From the NCBI RefSeq assembly GCF_018223345.1, contig NZ_CP073587.1, forward strand, positions 2,329,001 to 2,393,000: a stretch of 64,000 bases of DNA, given 5' to 3'. The notes beneath the pieces are model-generated. The model saw only the letters and a program-made list of their open reading frames with translations, had not been told where the DNA came from and made no database searches. Below, piece after piece: positions 10,001 through 18,155 of the stretch (position 1 is its first letter; each line of letters opens with the position of its first letter). The translations under genes and the position numbers were made by a program. This DNA comes from Shewanella yunxiaonensis (GTDB lineage: Bacteria; Pseudomonadota; Gammaproteobacteria; Enterobacterales; Shewanellaceae).

Positions 10001-10239
10001 TCTGCAACTTTAAATTCATGCCAGCTGCTGGCGGTGTCTGCCGGGTACTCTGCCTGCTGCAAACGTTGCTTTGCCTCGGTCTCCGTTAGCGTAGCGTTAT
10101 CATCCAACGTTAATGTCAGTGATTTTTCCGTCACATCGGTTTGCGCATTTACGCCGATGTCATCGGCGAATAACGCCATGATTTTACGGGCACAACCGCC
10201 ACAGTGCATATTGTCGATATGAAATTGATAAGCTTTCAT
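7078..10239 (-). CDS. copA: Copper-exporting P1B-type ATPase CopA with five metal-binding domains
   Basis: A 1053-residue inner-membrane pump that exports Cu(I) from the cytosol. Five N-terminal heavy-metal domains are visible, with CGGC at 13-16, three CGHC motifs at about 83-86, 151-154 and 220-223, and CASC at about 326-329. Then follow eight membrane helices, the TGEP actuator loop (589-592), the Cu-binding CPC in helix 6 (694-696), the phosphorylated DKTGT (Asp738), the SGHP motif and GDGINDAPAL. E. coli CopA has two metal domains, so this one is extended by a triplicated unit. It is divergent from cueR, with the CueR-type promoter at 10295-10325 driving it. RBS AGGAGAGGG lies just upstream of ATG 10239. 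Confidence 0.97.
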   Translation of the reverse strand: MKAYQFHIDNMHCGGCARKIMALFADDIGVNAQTDVTEKSLTLTLDDNATLTETEAKQRLQQAEYPADTASSWHEFKVADMTCGHCEASIRKALADADEVKVDLQTKQVSVLSQQDTQLLMATISNAGFTPEPWQKSESHWHEFKVADMTCGHCEATIRKALADADEVKVDLPAKKVSVLSSLNEQALMTLISDAGYTPDVWSEPCTSSWHQFKVPDMTCGHCEASIRKALADADEVKVDLQTKQVSVLSQLDDSKLLAVIEGAGYNPEPWSIAEDHESPKSEGASVVAAAPQSNHKTQEEPSHQSAAIAPSATEGVLMFVPDMSCASCVVKIEKAFANAGVDARVNLADKQVSAAKGVSVADAQQILASAGYRGEVVEDAANAMADKAAHDAKEYRTRIIQSVVTLGVGIPLMIWGMSGGDMTVHSDSSRWNWGAVSLLCLLLLISCGGHFYQGMWRALKAKSANMDTLIALGTGCAWLYSSAVVLFPNWFPEGTRHVYFEASVMIIGLINLGHSLELRARGKTSEAVQKLIGLQANTALLITDAGDQQTPIADLKPGDVLRLRPGDRVALDGEVVSGESLLDESMLTGEPMPVRKTREDTVSAGTINGDGTLTYRVTVGPKDTRLAKIIALVQEAQTSKMPIGRLTDKIAGVFVPVVVVIALLAAVLWYFFGPAPQLSHALVVLTSVLIIACPCALGLATPMSIMVAVGRAAQMGVLIKNGEALQTASNVSCVVLDKTGTITEGKPQLVAIHAIDTDELDEARLLQAVASLELQSGHPLAQAFLNAAKARGVDVIAPAAFEYRQGQGIVGTIGDDHWLLGNRKLLTAMDVTVDQTAQQQLDNAATLGQTPVLAAKNGKLEAILAISDPIRGDAKAALAALQQQGKKLVLLSGDNQHTANAVAKQLGIEQVIAGVMPDEKQAWVKKLQQQGEVVAMVGDGINDAPALAAADVGVALGTGTEVAIESADLTLLTPRLENLAQAFALSKATLSNIKQNLFGAFIYNSCGIPIAAGVLYPFFGVLLSPVIAGAAMALSSLTVVTNANRLRHQRLQ
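9427..10023 (-). repeat. Three tandem copies of the CGHC heavy-metal domain inside copA
   Basis: Residues 73-134, 141-202 and 210-271 of CopA are near-identical units with 68-69 residue period; each opens W-H-x-F-K-V and carries MTCGHCEA and a shared LADADEVKVDL. DNA copies are alike but differ at many third positions, so the amplification is not brand new and protein identity is being held. Confidence 0.9.
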
Positions 10240-10294
10240 GTCCCTCTCCTAAGCAGCTCATCAGCAAACTGCTCATGGTAATCTGATACTGTAA

Positions 10295-10325
10295 AGGGTA
10301 AAGTCTCCAGTAGCTGGAGAGTCAA
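10295..10325 (-). promoter_or_regulatory. CueR-type operator/promoter of copA
   Basis: On the minus strand a -35 TTGACT (10325-10320) and a -10 TACCCT (10300-10295) are separated by exactly 19 bp, and the spacer holds the dyad CTCCAG-CTA-CTGGAG. An overlong 19-bp spacer with a central dyad is the hallmark of promoters untwisted by MerR-family activators. It lies about 56 bp upstream of the copA ATG and the same distance before the cueR ATG on the other side. Confidence 0.88.
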
Positions 10326-10380
10326 GCAGACGAGCAAAAGATGTTGCGAAAGTTCAGTAGTGGATCACAGGAGTCATACC

Positions 10381-10782
10381 ATGAAAATCGGTGAAGTCGC
10401 CAAAGCGACGGGATTAAGTATCAAGAGCATCCGTTATTACCACGATATCGGATTGGTACAGGCCGAACGCGGTGACAATGGCTACCGGGAATACAGTGAC
10501 GCGCAACTCGAATCGCTGCAGTTTGTGCAGCATTGTCGCGAGTTGGGTTTTAGCATTGAAGAATGCAAAGATCTGCTACTACTGAAACATGATCCACAAC
10601 GCTGTGCCAGTGATGTAAAACGACTCGCCAGTGAACATCTGAAAGTACTCGAGCAACGAATGGCCAGCCTGCAAGCACTGCACGCAGAATTAAGTGAGTT
10701 GGTGAACCAATGTCATGGTGGCGATTCTCCGGAGTGCCCCATCATTGAAGGACTTTCTGGAAAATCTTGTTGCCACCACTGA
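10381..10782 (+). CDS. cueR: MerR-family copper-responsive regulator CueR
   Basis: A 133-residue activator with a MerR winged helix at residues 1-70 (MKIGEVAKATGLSIKSIRYY), a dimerisation helix at about 75-110, and a C-terminal metal loop with Cys111 and Cys119 (CHGGDSPECP). These match the Cu(I) ligands Cys112 and Cys120 of E. coli CueR. A Cys-Cys-His-His tail also resembles E. coli CueR. The start at 10381 follows ACAGGAG; the frame is open a little further upstream but the family begins at MKIGEVA. Divergent from copA. It ends only 2 bp before the convergent S9 peptidase stop, with no terminator between. Confidence 0.95.
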   Translation: MKIGEVAKATGLSIKSIRYYHDIGLVQAERGDNGYREYSDAQLESLQFVQHCRELGFSIEECKDLLLLKHDPQRCASDVKRLASEHLKVLEQRMASLQALHAELSELVNQCHGGDSPECPIIEGLSGKSCCHH

Positions 10783-10784
10783 CA

Positions 10785-12848
10785 TTAATGCTGTGCTGCT
10801 TTGGGTAATGCAGCCGCATTATCTATAGGCAATACGGGTAACTCGCCTGCCGGAGTGAAACCAAACACCTGCCCATAAAAAGATAATTCGGATTGCAATG
10901 AACGAATGTTATTTGCCGGTTTACGGAAGCCGTGCCCTTCCCCCTCAAACCCGATAAACGCGGTGGGTACCCCTTTGGCTTTCACTGCCTGATATATCAG
11001 CTCAGATTGATTGGGAGGCACGACTTTGTCATCCAGTCCCTGCAATAAAAGCAGCGGCTCATTCAGCCCTTCGAGATGATACAGCGGTGACCGATCATGA
11101 AAAATCTGCTTTGCAGCAGGATACGGGCCGATTAACTGATCAATATAATGGGATTCAAATTTATGTGTTTCCTGCGCCAGCACCGCGATATCACTGATAC
11201 CAAAGTAACTGGTGCCAGCTTTAAACGTATCATGGAATGCCAGAGCTGCTAACACACTGAAACCTCCAGCACTGCCACCGCGAATCGCAACCTTGTCGGG
11301 GTCAACCCATCCTTCATCCACCAGGTACTTCACGGCATTGACCGCATCATCGACATCCGCCACACCCCATTTGCCGTAAAGGCTTTTACGGTATTGCCGA
11401 CCATACCCAGTGCTGCCCCGATAGTTGAGGTCAAACACCGCAAATCCGCGCGTTGTCCAATACTGAATAGCGCTGCTATAGGCACTGCTGGCGGCTGCCG
11501 TGGGTCCGCCGTGTAACATCATCAGCAACGGCGGTTTGGTATCTTTGGGCGCGACATACTGTGGATTAGTCGGCGCATAGAAATAACCGTAAGCTTGCTG
11601 TCGCTCGTTGGTATCAAAACTTACCGCTACCGGCCGCGAGATATAATCGGGTTCTAATCCCTTGATAGCTGGGGCATAAACTAATTCGGTACCACGGCCA
11701 GACACCTTGTAGATACCATGTTCCGGTGTCGACTTTGCCCCCATAAAATACACACCTTTGTCAGCACTGATGACTTGTCCAACACTGGCGAAATCAGTCG
11801 CCAGCTCTTCGCTGACACCGCTGGTCAGGTCCTGACGCATCAGATGGACCTTGCCATCCTGGTGATAACTAAAAATGACACTATGGGCATTTTCAAACGC
11901 ATAAGCGTGCTGACCGAAGCGCCATGCTGGCCCCCCTATTTCACCTTTGAGTTGGGTCACTTGCTCAATGCCACCCGCCGCAGTTACCCGATAGAGGTTC
12001 CACCAATTATCATAATCAGCAATAAAATACAGTTGGCCGTCCGGTGCATACATTGGCTGCATCAGCGACCCGTGGTGTCGCGGTGCAATTTGTCGAATAT
12101 TGCTAATCTGGCCTTTCCGGTTGAGATCGCCTACCCATAACTGTGTGTTATCCCATGGCATATTAGGATGGTCCCAGGCTACCCACGCTAACTGTGTGTT
12201 ATCCGCATTAATTGCCGGAGAGCTGAAAAAATCGTGACCTTCCACGAAGGTATCGCCTTCACCGGCGAAATTCAGATTGATAGTGACCAGACTGGCCTTA
12301 GCTTCACCTTCACCACGGTGATCTTCACGGACACAGATAATACGGGAACCTTTGGGATAGGAGATACAGTCTGCATGCCGAGTACCCGCAGGTGTCAACG
12401 CTAACGGAGGTTGATCGGGCGCGATACGATAAAACAGCTGATCGGACATTTTGCTGGCAAACACACTATTACCAATCGCCAAATACGGCGCACCGCCATA
12501 TTCATGAACCCGTGAACCGACACCAAATGCTGCCGGAACGACATCAACAACTTTATCATTATCGTCAAGACGTTTAATGCCTATCTGCCCAGCTTGCGCA
12601 GGATCAGACTCACTGAAATAAATTGCACCATCGACACTTTGCATTTGCCCAAGCACCACCGATTGTCCAAACACATCATCAGCAGTTAACGGGGATTCCC
12701 AAGTACCATAGGCCGCAGTTTTCATCGTATGTTGTTCTTCAGGGGCACTGGTGTTTACTTCTACCGCTGGCTGAGGGCTACAAGATATCTGTAACGCCAA
12801 TAATGCCGCCATACTCAGAATTCTCACCGCAGAGCCAAAGGTCATCAT
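10785..12848 (-). CDS. S9 family prolyl oligopeptidase/dipeptidyl aminopeptidase, lipoprotein
   Basis: About 687 residues from the ATG at 12848, which has AAGGAAAGGG just upstream; an ATG at 12872 is possible but lacks a ribosome site. The N-terminus is a hydrophobic signal ending in LQISC, a lipobox, so a lipid-anchored envelope protein is predicted. Residues about 60-390 look like beta-propeller repeats (for example LAWVAWDHPNMPWD and IYKVSGRG). The last 260 residues are an alpha/beta hydrolase with GGSAGG (nucleophile Ser near 525), LLLQGLDDKVVPP (Asp) and GEGHGF (His). The family cleaves short peptides, often after proline or acylated residues. The gene follows a small membrane protein gene on the same strand. 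Confidence 0.9.
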   Translation of the reverse strand: MMTFGSAVRILSMAALLALQISCSPQPAVEVNTSAPEEQHTMKTAAYGTWESPLTADDVFGQSVVLGQMQSVDGAIYFSESDPAQAGQIGIKRLDDNDKVVDVVPAAFGVGSRVHEYGGAPYLAIGNSVFASKMSDQLFYRIAPDQPPLALTPAGTRHADCISYPKGSRIICVREDHRGEGEAKASLVTINLNFAGEGDTFVEGHDFFSSPAINADNTQLAWVAWDHPNMPWDNTQLWVGDLNRKGQISNIRQIAPRHHGSLMQPMYAPDGQLYFIADYDNWWNLYRVTAAGGIEQVTQLKGEIGGPAWRFGQHAYAFENAHSVIFSYHQDGKVHLMRQDLTSGVSEELATDFASVGQVISADKGVYFMGAKSTPEHGIYKVSGRGTELVYAPAIKGLEPDYISRPVAVSFDTNERQQAYGYFYAPTNPQYVAPKDTKPPLLMMLHGGPTAAASSAYSSAIQYWTTRGFAVFDLNYRGSTGYGRQYRKSLYGKWGVADVDDAVNAVKYLVDEGWVDPDKVAIRGGSAGGFSVLAALAFHDTFKAGTSYFGISDIAVLAQETHKFESHYIDQLIGPYPAAKQIFHDRSPLYHLEGLNEPLLLLQGLDDKVVPPNQSELIYQAVKAKGVPTAFIGFEGEGHGFRKPANNIRSLQSELSFYGQVFGFTPAGELPVLPIDNAAALPKAAQH

Positions 12849-12888
12849 TGCCCTTTCCTTATGTTGCCGCAAAGCAGCATAGATAGAA

Positions 12889-13119
12889 TTATTTTTTGCC
12901 TTTAAATTTATTTAAAAACCACTGTAGCACCCGATGTTGCTGTTCTTTCGATAAGCCAAAGAACACACATAACCAAGGCGATAACAAGTAGTACCAGTTG
13001 ATGGGAGCGGTTGAACGCCCGCTGAAAAGCAAGTAAAAAAAGCCCCCATAAATCACCACCACACCTAAGCCGCCCAACACCAGCATGAAGCGCTTTATTC
13101 CAGTTTCCAGCCTGTGCAT
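12889..13119 (-). CDS. Small two-helix membrane protein, function unknown
   Basis: The 76-residue product has two hydrophobic segments (about residues 11-31 and 42-57) and a basic C-terminus (FLNKFKGKK). I do not recognise a named family. Its end is 40 bp before the S9 peptidase start on the same strand, so the two are probably cotranscribed. The positively charged tail suggests both termini face the cytoplasm. Confidence 0.65.
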   Translation of the reverse strand: MHRLETGIKRFMLVLGGLGVVVIYGGFFYLLFSGRSTAPINWYYLLSPWLCVFFGLSKEQQHRVLQWFLNKFKGKK

Positions 13120-13240
13120 TGACCAGCCTAACCTCTAAAGTAACCGTTCTTAGAACAAGCGCAGATTGTTCAGTGTGACAGGCTTTATGTCAACTTCGGC
13201 GACGGCTACTTCGCTGGGAATAAACAGTTTACAACAACAA

Positions 13241-13301
13241 AAAATCCTGATTACTCCCCACGTTAGAACATTCTGTAACGAATGGGAATAGTCAGGATTT
13301 T
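13241..13301 (-). terminator. Extended hairpin terminator of the ivd operon
   Basis: AAAATCCTGA (13241-13250) pairs with TCAGGATTTT (13292-13301). The stem continues inwards through the C/G-rich stretch and CGTTA/TAACG around a small loop. On the minus strand it ends in TTTTTTG, 24 bp past the ivdG stop. It is unusually long for a terminator. Confidence 0.75.
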
Positions 13302-13324
13302 GACTGGCGTCAGCGCACTAAAAC

Positions 13325-14080
13325 TTACAACGTCAGACCGCCATCAATTTCAATGACCCGGCCATTAACATAGTCATTTTCAATCACAAATTTTACGGTG
13401 GCTGCGACTTCATCGGCCAGACCTAAGCGACCTACCGGCACGGCTTTTTCCAATCGCGCCAGCGCGTCTGGTTTCATCGCTGCCGTCATCTCAGTCGCAA
13501 TCACACCTGGGGCAATCGCTACGGCTCTGATCTGATAACGTGCTAGCTCTTTCGCCCACCCCACCGCCAAGGATGCGACACCGGCTTTGGATGCAGCGTA
13601 GTTGCTCTGGCCGATATTACCGTGCCGAGCCAAGCTGGAGATATTGATAATGAGTCCTGGTTGTGCGGATTCAATCATGGCAGCTGCGGCTTCCCGGCCA
13701 CATAAAAAACTGCCGCTGAGGTTAACATTAATTACCGCCTGAAACTGCGCCAGAGACATACGCTCAGTCACCTGCCCTTCTTTTGCTTTGAGTAGCATGC
13801 CGTCCAGCAGTATGCCAGCGTTGTTGACCAATACGTTGAGCTGACCAAAGTCTTCCAGAATAAATCGAAAAGTCGCAATCACATCCTCTTCGTCAGTGAT
13901 ATCCACCGCGTACCCCTGAACTTCAGTATCGCCCAACATGGCGCATGCTTGTTCCAGTTTCTGTTGGTCCACATCAATCAGGGCTAACTTGGCACCGGCG
14001 GCGGCCAGTAGTTGTGCCATCGCAAATCCGAGGCCACCCGCACCTCCGGTAATCGCCACCACCTTACCTTTTATCTCCAT
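13325..14080 (-). CDS. ivdG: SDR-family 3-hydroxyacyl-CoA/2-methyl-3-hydroxybutyryl-CoA dehydrogenase
   Basis: A 251-residue short-chain dehydrogenase with GGAGGLGFA as the NAD(P) loop (about 12-20), NNAG near 91, the catalytic Ser in NISSLA, and YAASK as the Tyr/Lys pair. Asp at the end of the second strand (LIDVD) points to NAD rather than NADP. The start at 14080 has AAGGAA six bases upstream; the open frame extends to 14185 but would overlap the previous gene. It is the last gene of the operon and probably oxidises the 3-hydroxyacyl-CoA of isoleucine breakdown, a role inferred from operon context. Confidence 0.9.
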   Translation of the reverse strand: MEIKGKVVAITGGAGGLGFAMAQLLAAAGAKLALIDVDQQKLEQACAMLGDTEVQGYAVDITDEEDVIATFRFILEDFGQLNVLVNNAGILLDGMLLKAKEGQVTERMSLAQFQAVINVNLSGSFLCGREAAAAMIESAQPGLIINISSLARHGNIGQSNYAASKAGVASLAVGWAKELARYQIRAVAIAPGVIATEMTAAMKPDALARLEKAVPVGRLGLADEVAATVKFVIENDYVNGRVIEIDGGLTL

Positions 14081-14096
14081 CAAAAATTCCTTGTGA

Positions 14097-14999
14097 TTAT
14101 GCTTTTTTATCGTTGAACTGTTCAAAAATACTGGAAAAATCGCGACGACCATTCCCCTTGCGAGCATGGGCAACAAACAGAGCACGTGCCAGTGCCCCCA
14201 TGGGTGTGCTCGATAAACTTTTTAACGCAGTTTCCTGACTTAACCCCAGATCTTTAACCATCAGATCGACCATAAAGCCGCCTTGATAGTCTTTAGATGC
14301 CGGAACATCAGGCATAACACCGGGGCAAGGATTGTACTTTTCCAGCGTCCAGTTACCACCACTACTCGCCTTCATAATATCCGACAGCACTTTGGGATCC
14401 AAACCATTGTCGATGCCCATACTCAAGGCCTCACTGGTACCGACCATGAGCACTGACAGCAACATATTGTTACAGATCTTCGCTAACTGCCCACTACCTG
14501 GCCCACCCGCATGAAAAATATTGCGACCCATGGCTTCCAGAATTGGTCTGGCGCGGTCAACAGCGCCAACATTCCCCCCACAGATAAACGTCAGGGTCCC
14601 GGCGGCGGCACCTGCCGTTCCACCGGACACCGGCGCATCCACGAAATCAAAACCCTGTTCTTCTGCCTGCAGCGAAACTTCCTTGGCCGTCGCGGCATCA
14701 ATGGTTGAGCAGTCAATCAGCAAGGTGTCTTCTGAGACTGTCTGTAATAGCCCTTTGCTATCACCATCCCCCAGATACAATGCACGCGTATGCTTTCCCG
14801 CAGGTAACATTGACACCACGACATCGGCACCAGTCGCCGCCGCAACGGCACTGTGGCAAGCCGTTGCGCCTTTTTCTGCCAAAGCCTCCGTCGCTTCGGT
14901 AATCAAATCAAACGCCCTGACCTTAAAGCCCTTGTGCAGTAGATTGATAGCCATCGGCAGGCCCATGTTGCCAAGTCCGACAAATGCTACAGTGCTCAT
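14097..14999 (-). CDS. mmsB: 3-hydroxyisobutyrate dehydrogenase
   Basis: A 300-residue NAD enzyme (ivdF in Shewanella naming) that oxidises 3-hydroxyisobutyrate to methylmalonate semialdehyde in valine degradation. It has the N-terminal Rossmann loop FVGLGNMGLPMA, the substrate motif DAPVSGGTAGAAAGTL near 120, and GSGQLAKICNN with the catalytic Lys near 170. An AGGAG precedes ATG 14999. The next step, oxidation of the semialdehyde, is done by the mmsA product in the same operon. The gap to ivdG is 16 bp. Confidence 0.95.
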   Translation of the reverse strand: MSTVAFVGLGNMGLPMAINLLHKGFKVRAFDLITEATEALAEKGATACHSAVAAATGADVVVSMLPAGKHTRALYLGDGDSKGLLQTVSEDTLLIDCSTIDAATAKEVSLQAEEQGFDFVDAPVSGGTAGAAAGTLTFICGGNVGAVDRARPILEAMGRNIFHAGGPGSGQLAKICNNMLLSVLMVGTSEALSMGIDNGLDPKVLSDIMKASSGGNWTLEKYNPCPGVMPDVPASKDYQGGFMVDLMVKDLGLSQETALKSLSSTPMGALARALFVAHARKGNGRRDFSSIFEQFNDKKA

Positions 15000-15027
15000 A
15001 TTGCGTGCTCCTGTTCAAAGAGATTAG

Positions 15028-16137
15028 TTAAAGATCAGCAAGAGGATGATCGTGTGAAAAAGGATCGGCTAACAGCGCGGCTAGCACATCCGGCGGTGCT
15101 AATTGACCTTTGCCATAACGCCATTGTGGCGAGCGATCTTTGTCGACTAACAGTGCTCTTACACCTTCGCAAAAATCACCGATAGCACAGCAGTTCAGGC
15201 TCCAACCTAATTCCATCCGGAAACAATCCGCCAACGTCAACGATTTGCCGAGATGAGCTTGCTCCCAGGCCAATGCCCAGCTCAGAGGGCTGCCACTGAG
15301 CATAGTGTTGCGAGCCTTATCTAGCCATGTGAGCTCGGACACCAACCGCTGCATTTTTTCCACTATCTGCGGCAGTTCTCCGGACATCAGCTCATCAAGC
15401 AGCGACTGATGAGCCTTCAGGCGACTGTTCCCGGAGTGCTCACTGCAATTTGCCGCTAACATCGTGAGTAAATCGTGAAGTTTCTGATGATTGAGTGTGT
15501 GATTGCCGCCCCAATTCAGAGTCGTCATGGCATCAAACAAGCGCTGTTTATCCGAGGAGGCCAGGAAATGATTAGCAAATCCGCAATATCGCGCATCGGC
15601 CGCATTAAGATTGTAAGCTGTGAGGCCAAGGAACAGTCCGGTTTTACCCGGTAACCGCCTCAGAAAATAACTAGCGCCCACATCCGGGTAAAGACCGATA
15701 GTGACTTCAGGCATGGCGATGCGCGAGCGCTCAGTAACAATGCGGTGACTTGCCCCCATCATCAGTCCTAATCCACCGCCCATCACAATACCATCGCCCC
15801 ACAGCAGCACCGGTTTGCCGTAGGTGTGGATCAAATAGTCCAGTCGATATTCTTCTTCAAAAAAACGTTCAGCTTCGCAGGTAAAACTACCGGGATGGCA
15901 TTGTTGGGCATAATAGATCGCCCGCACATCACCCCCGGCGCAAAAGGCTTTTTCGCCTTTTGCCTCAAGAATGACGGCAGCGATCTGCGAGTCCTGTTGC
16001 CATTGGCGCAATTGCTGGGCGAGTAGCCGCACCATGTCGAACGTCAATGCATTAAGTGACTTCTCTGCATTTAATGTGGCAATACCAAGCAGCTTGCCAC
16101 TGACAGTTTTCAGGGTGGTAAACAGCACCTGTTCCAC
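15028..16137 (-). CDS. ivdE: 3-hydroxyisobutyryl-CoA hydrolase
   Basis: A crotonase-fold enzyme of about 369 residues that releases 3-hydroxyisobutyrate from its CoA ester in the valine path. It has KAFCAGGDVRAI near 60-70 and GIVMGGGLGLM for the oxyanion hole, plus PEVTIGLYPDVGASYFL, typical of this hydrolase branch. I chose the GTG at 16137 because AGGGAGAG sits just upstream. An ATG at 16164 would overlap the preceding gene by 16 nt and has no ribosome site. It is longer than plain enoyl-CoA hydratases (about 260), as expected for the hydrolase. Confidence 0.92.
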   Translation of the reverse strand: MEQVLFTTLKTVSGKLLGIATLNAEKSLNALTFDMVRLLAQQLRQWQQDSQIAAVILEAKGEKAFCAGGDVRAIYYAQQCHPGSFTCEAERFFEEEYRLDYLIHTYGKPVLLWGDGIVMGGGLGLMMGASHRIVTERSRIAMPEVTIGLYPDVGASYFLRRLPGKTGLFLGLTAYNLNAADARYCGFANHFLASSDKQRLFDAMTTLNWGGNHTLNHQKLHDLLTMLAANCSEHSGNSRLKAHQSLLDELMSGELPQIVEKMQRLVSELTWLDKARNTMLSGSPLSWALAWEQAHLGKSLTLADCFRMELGWSLNCCAIGDFCEGVRALLVDKDRSPQWRYGKGQLAPPDVLAALLADPFSHDHPLADL

Positions 16138-16148
16138 AAATACTCTCC

Positions 16149-16922
16149 CTATTGATTGTGCCAATGAGCCGGACGCTTCTCTATGAAGGCGTTGACACCC
16201 TCCTGTTGATCTTCAGTATCAAACAGCGCCACAAACAGTTCTCGTTCCAACGGTAATGCCTGACTTCTGGGCATATGACGACCTGATTGGATTAACCTTT
16301 TGCAAGCAGTAACACTGGCAGGACTTTGATGCTCCACCAGGCTGGCCAGTTTGAGCGCCTGCTGTAATGCACTGCCGCTGGCAACAACTTCTTCAATCAA
16401 ACCGATTGCTAACGCTTTCGCCGCAGTGAGCCGTTCACCACAAAGGATCATCCGTTTGGCCCAGCCTTCGCCTACCAAAGCGGTCAGATTTTGTGTGCCG
16501 CCAGCACAGGGTAACAAGCCCACACTGGCTTCAGGTAACGCCAGTTGTGCCTGTTCTTCAGCAATGCGAATGTCACAGGCGAGAGCGACTTCGAGACCGC
16601 CGCCCATGGCATAACCATTGATAGCAGCAATCGACACCCCGCGAAATTGGCTGAGGGTTTCAAAGGCGGCCCCGAACGCCGCAGCGACTGTTGCTGCCAG
16701 CGCTTTGTCACCCTCAGCAAACTGTTTCAGATCCGCGCCGGCGGAGAAAAATTTGGTGCCAGCGCCGGTAATAATCAGCGCACGGATCTCCGGCTTGAGG
16801 TTTAACTGTTCGATAGTATCCCGCAGTTGCCGCAAGCTGGTTAAGGTCCAGGTGTTTGCGGGCGGATTATTGATAGTCAAAATGGCGCAATGGCCTTCAA
16901 TTTCTACAATTGACGGTAACAT
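16149..16922 (-). CDS. ivdD: Enoyl-CoA hydratase/isomerase family protein
   Basis: A 257-residue crotonase that should hydrate the unsaturated acyl-CoA made by the acyl-CoA dehydrogenase. It has FFSAGADLKQF and YAMGGGLEVALACD for the oxyanion hole, then LPEASVGLLPCAGGTQ with the first catalytic Glu position kept (as in rat crotonase Glu144). Aligned by eye, the second catalytic Glu (Glu164 of rat crotonase) is replaced by Arg in GWAKRMILCG. The operon position fits the hydration step in branched-chain acyl-CoA breakdown, but the swap could alter the reaction. Its stop lies 11 bp before the ivdE GTG. Confidence 0.9.
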   Translation of the reverse strand: MLPSIVEIEGHCAILTINNPPANTWTLTSLRQLRDTIEQLNLKPEIRALIITGAGTKFFSAGADLKQFAEGDKALAATVAAAFGAAFETLSQFRGVSIAAINGYAMGGGLEVALACDIRIAEEQAQLALPEASVGLLPCAGGTQNLTALVGEGWAKRMILCGERLTAAKALAIGLIEEVVASGSALQQALKLASLVEHQSPASVTACKRLIQSGRHMPRSQALPLERELFVALFDTEDQQEGVNAFIEKRPAHWHNQ

Positions 16923-16933
16923 AAGCTCCCCGG

Positions 16934-18091
16934 TTACAAAGCCAATACACTGTTTTGTTCCAGCAAACGCCGTGCAATAATCAGTCGCATAATTTCGTTG
17001 GTGCCTTCCAAGATCTGGTGCACACGAACATCACGAAAATATCGCTCTAACGGATATTCGCGGATATAACCATAGCCACCGTGGATCTGCAGCGCACTAT
17101 CACAAATGGCAAATCCGGCGTCTGTTGCAAAGCGTTTTGCCATGGCGCAATAAGTTGTCGCTTCCACTGCCTGTTCATCCAATTTGACCGCGGCGAGATA
17201 CATCATCTGCCGCGCGGCAACCAGTTCCGTGGCCATATCGGCGAGTTTGAATTGCAGTGCCTGAAATGCTGCCAGCGGTTTACCAAACTGCTGACGTTCC
17301 TGCATATAGTTGAGCGCCTGTTGCAGTGCGGCTTCAGCAGTGCCAACCGAGCAAGCAGCAATATTGATCCGCCCGCCATCAAGGCCTTTCATCGCCATTG
17401 TGAAGCCTTGACCTTCCGCACCTAAAAGATAACTGGCCGGGATCCGAACGTGGTCGAAACTGATCTGTCGCGTTGGCTGCGCATTCCATCCCAGTTTATC
17501 TTCAGCTTTACCATAACTGATGCCTTGAGCATCAGCAGGCACGGCAAAAGCTGATATACCTTTAGGGCCTGCATCACCGGTGCGAGCCATCACGATCAGT
17601 AACTCTGTCGCTCCGGCACCCGAGATAAAGCATTTAGTGCCATCCAACACATACTCATTCCCTTCGCGTTTGGCGCTGGTGGTAAGAGACGCGGCATCAC
17701 TGCCAGCGCCGGGTTCTGTAAGGCAATATGAGGCCAACTTCTGTCCCGAGGTAAGACTTTCCGCCCAACTATTTTTCAGTTCAACGCTACCCCAGTAACA
17801 GAGCATCCAGGTCGCCATATTGTGGATGGTGATCATGGCGGTAGTGGTGGTACAACCCTGCGCCAGTTGTTCAAAGATCAATGCAGCATCCAGACGTGAT
17901 AAACCAAGGCCACCACACTCTTCTGCAGCATATAAGCCACAAAAACCCAGCGCACCGGCACGCTGGATCACGGCTTTGGGGAAAGAATGTTCTGCATCCC
18001 ATTGTGCCGCGTGTGGTGTCAGCTCCTCTGCGGCAAATTGCCGAGCCAATTCCACAAACTGGCGCTGATCTTCGTTCAGATTAAAATCCAT
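16934..18091 (-). CDS. ivdC: Acyl-CoA dehydrogenase (isobutyryl/2-methylbutyryl-CoA type)
   Basis: A 385-residue FAD enzyme that makes the alpha,beta double bond in short branched acyl-CoAs. Visible signatures are CLTEPGAGSDAASL (FAD/substrate loop, around 128-141), TKCFISGAG, and RDVRVHQILEGTNEIMRL near the C-terminus. The Glu of LEGT matches the catalytic base position of MCAD-type enzymes. GGGAG precedes ATG 18091. Placement between mmsA and the hydratase gene supports isobutyryl-CoA or 2-methylbutyryl-CoA as substrate. The exact chain preference is inferred. Confidence 0.93.
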   Translation of the reverse strand: MDFNLNEDQRQFVELARQFAAEELTPHAAQWDAEHSFPKAVIQRAGALGFCGLYAAEECGGLGLSRLDAALIFEQLAQGCTTTTAMITIHNMATWMLCYWGSVELKNSWAESLTSGQKLASYCLTEPGAGSDAASLTTSAKREGNEYVLDGTKCFISGAGATELLIVMARTGDAGPKGISAFAVPADAQGISYGKAEDKLGWNAQPTRQISFDHVRIPASYLLGAEGQGFTMAMKGLDGGRINIAACSVGTAEAALQQALNYMQERQQFGKPLAAFQALQFKLADMATELVAARQMMYLAAVKLDEQAVEATTYCAMAKRFATDAGFAICDSALQIHGGYGYIREYPLERYFRDVRVHQILEGTNEIMRLIIARRLLEQNSVLAL

Positions 18092-18155
18092 TGGTAACTC
18101 CCGGCGGCAACTTAATACCGCCCTGTATCAAGGAATAATCGCTACGCGAAACCTA

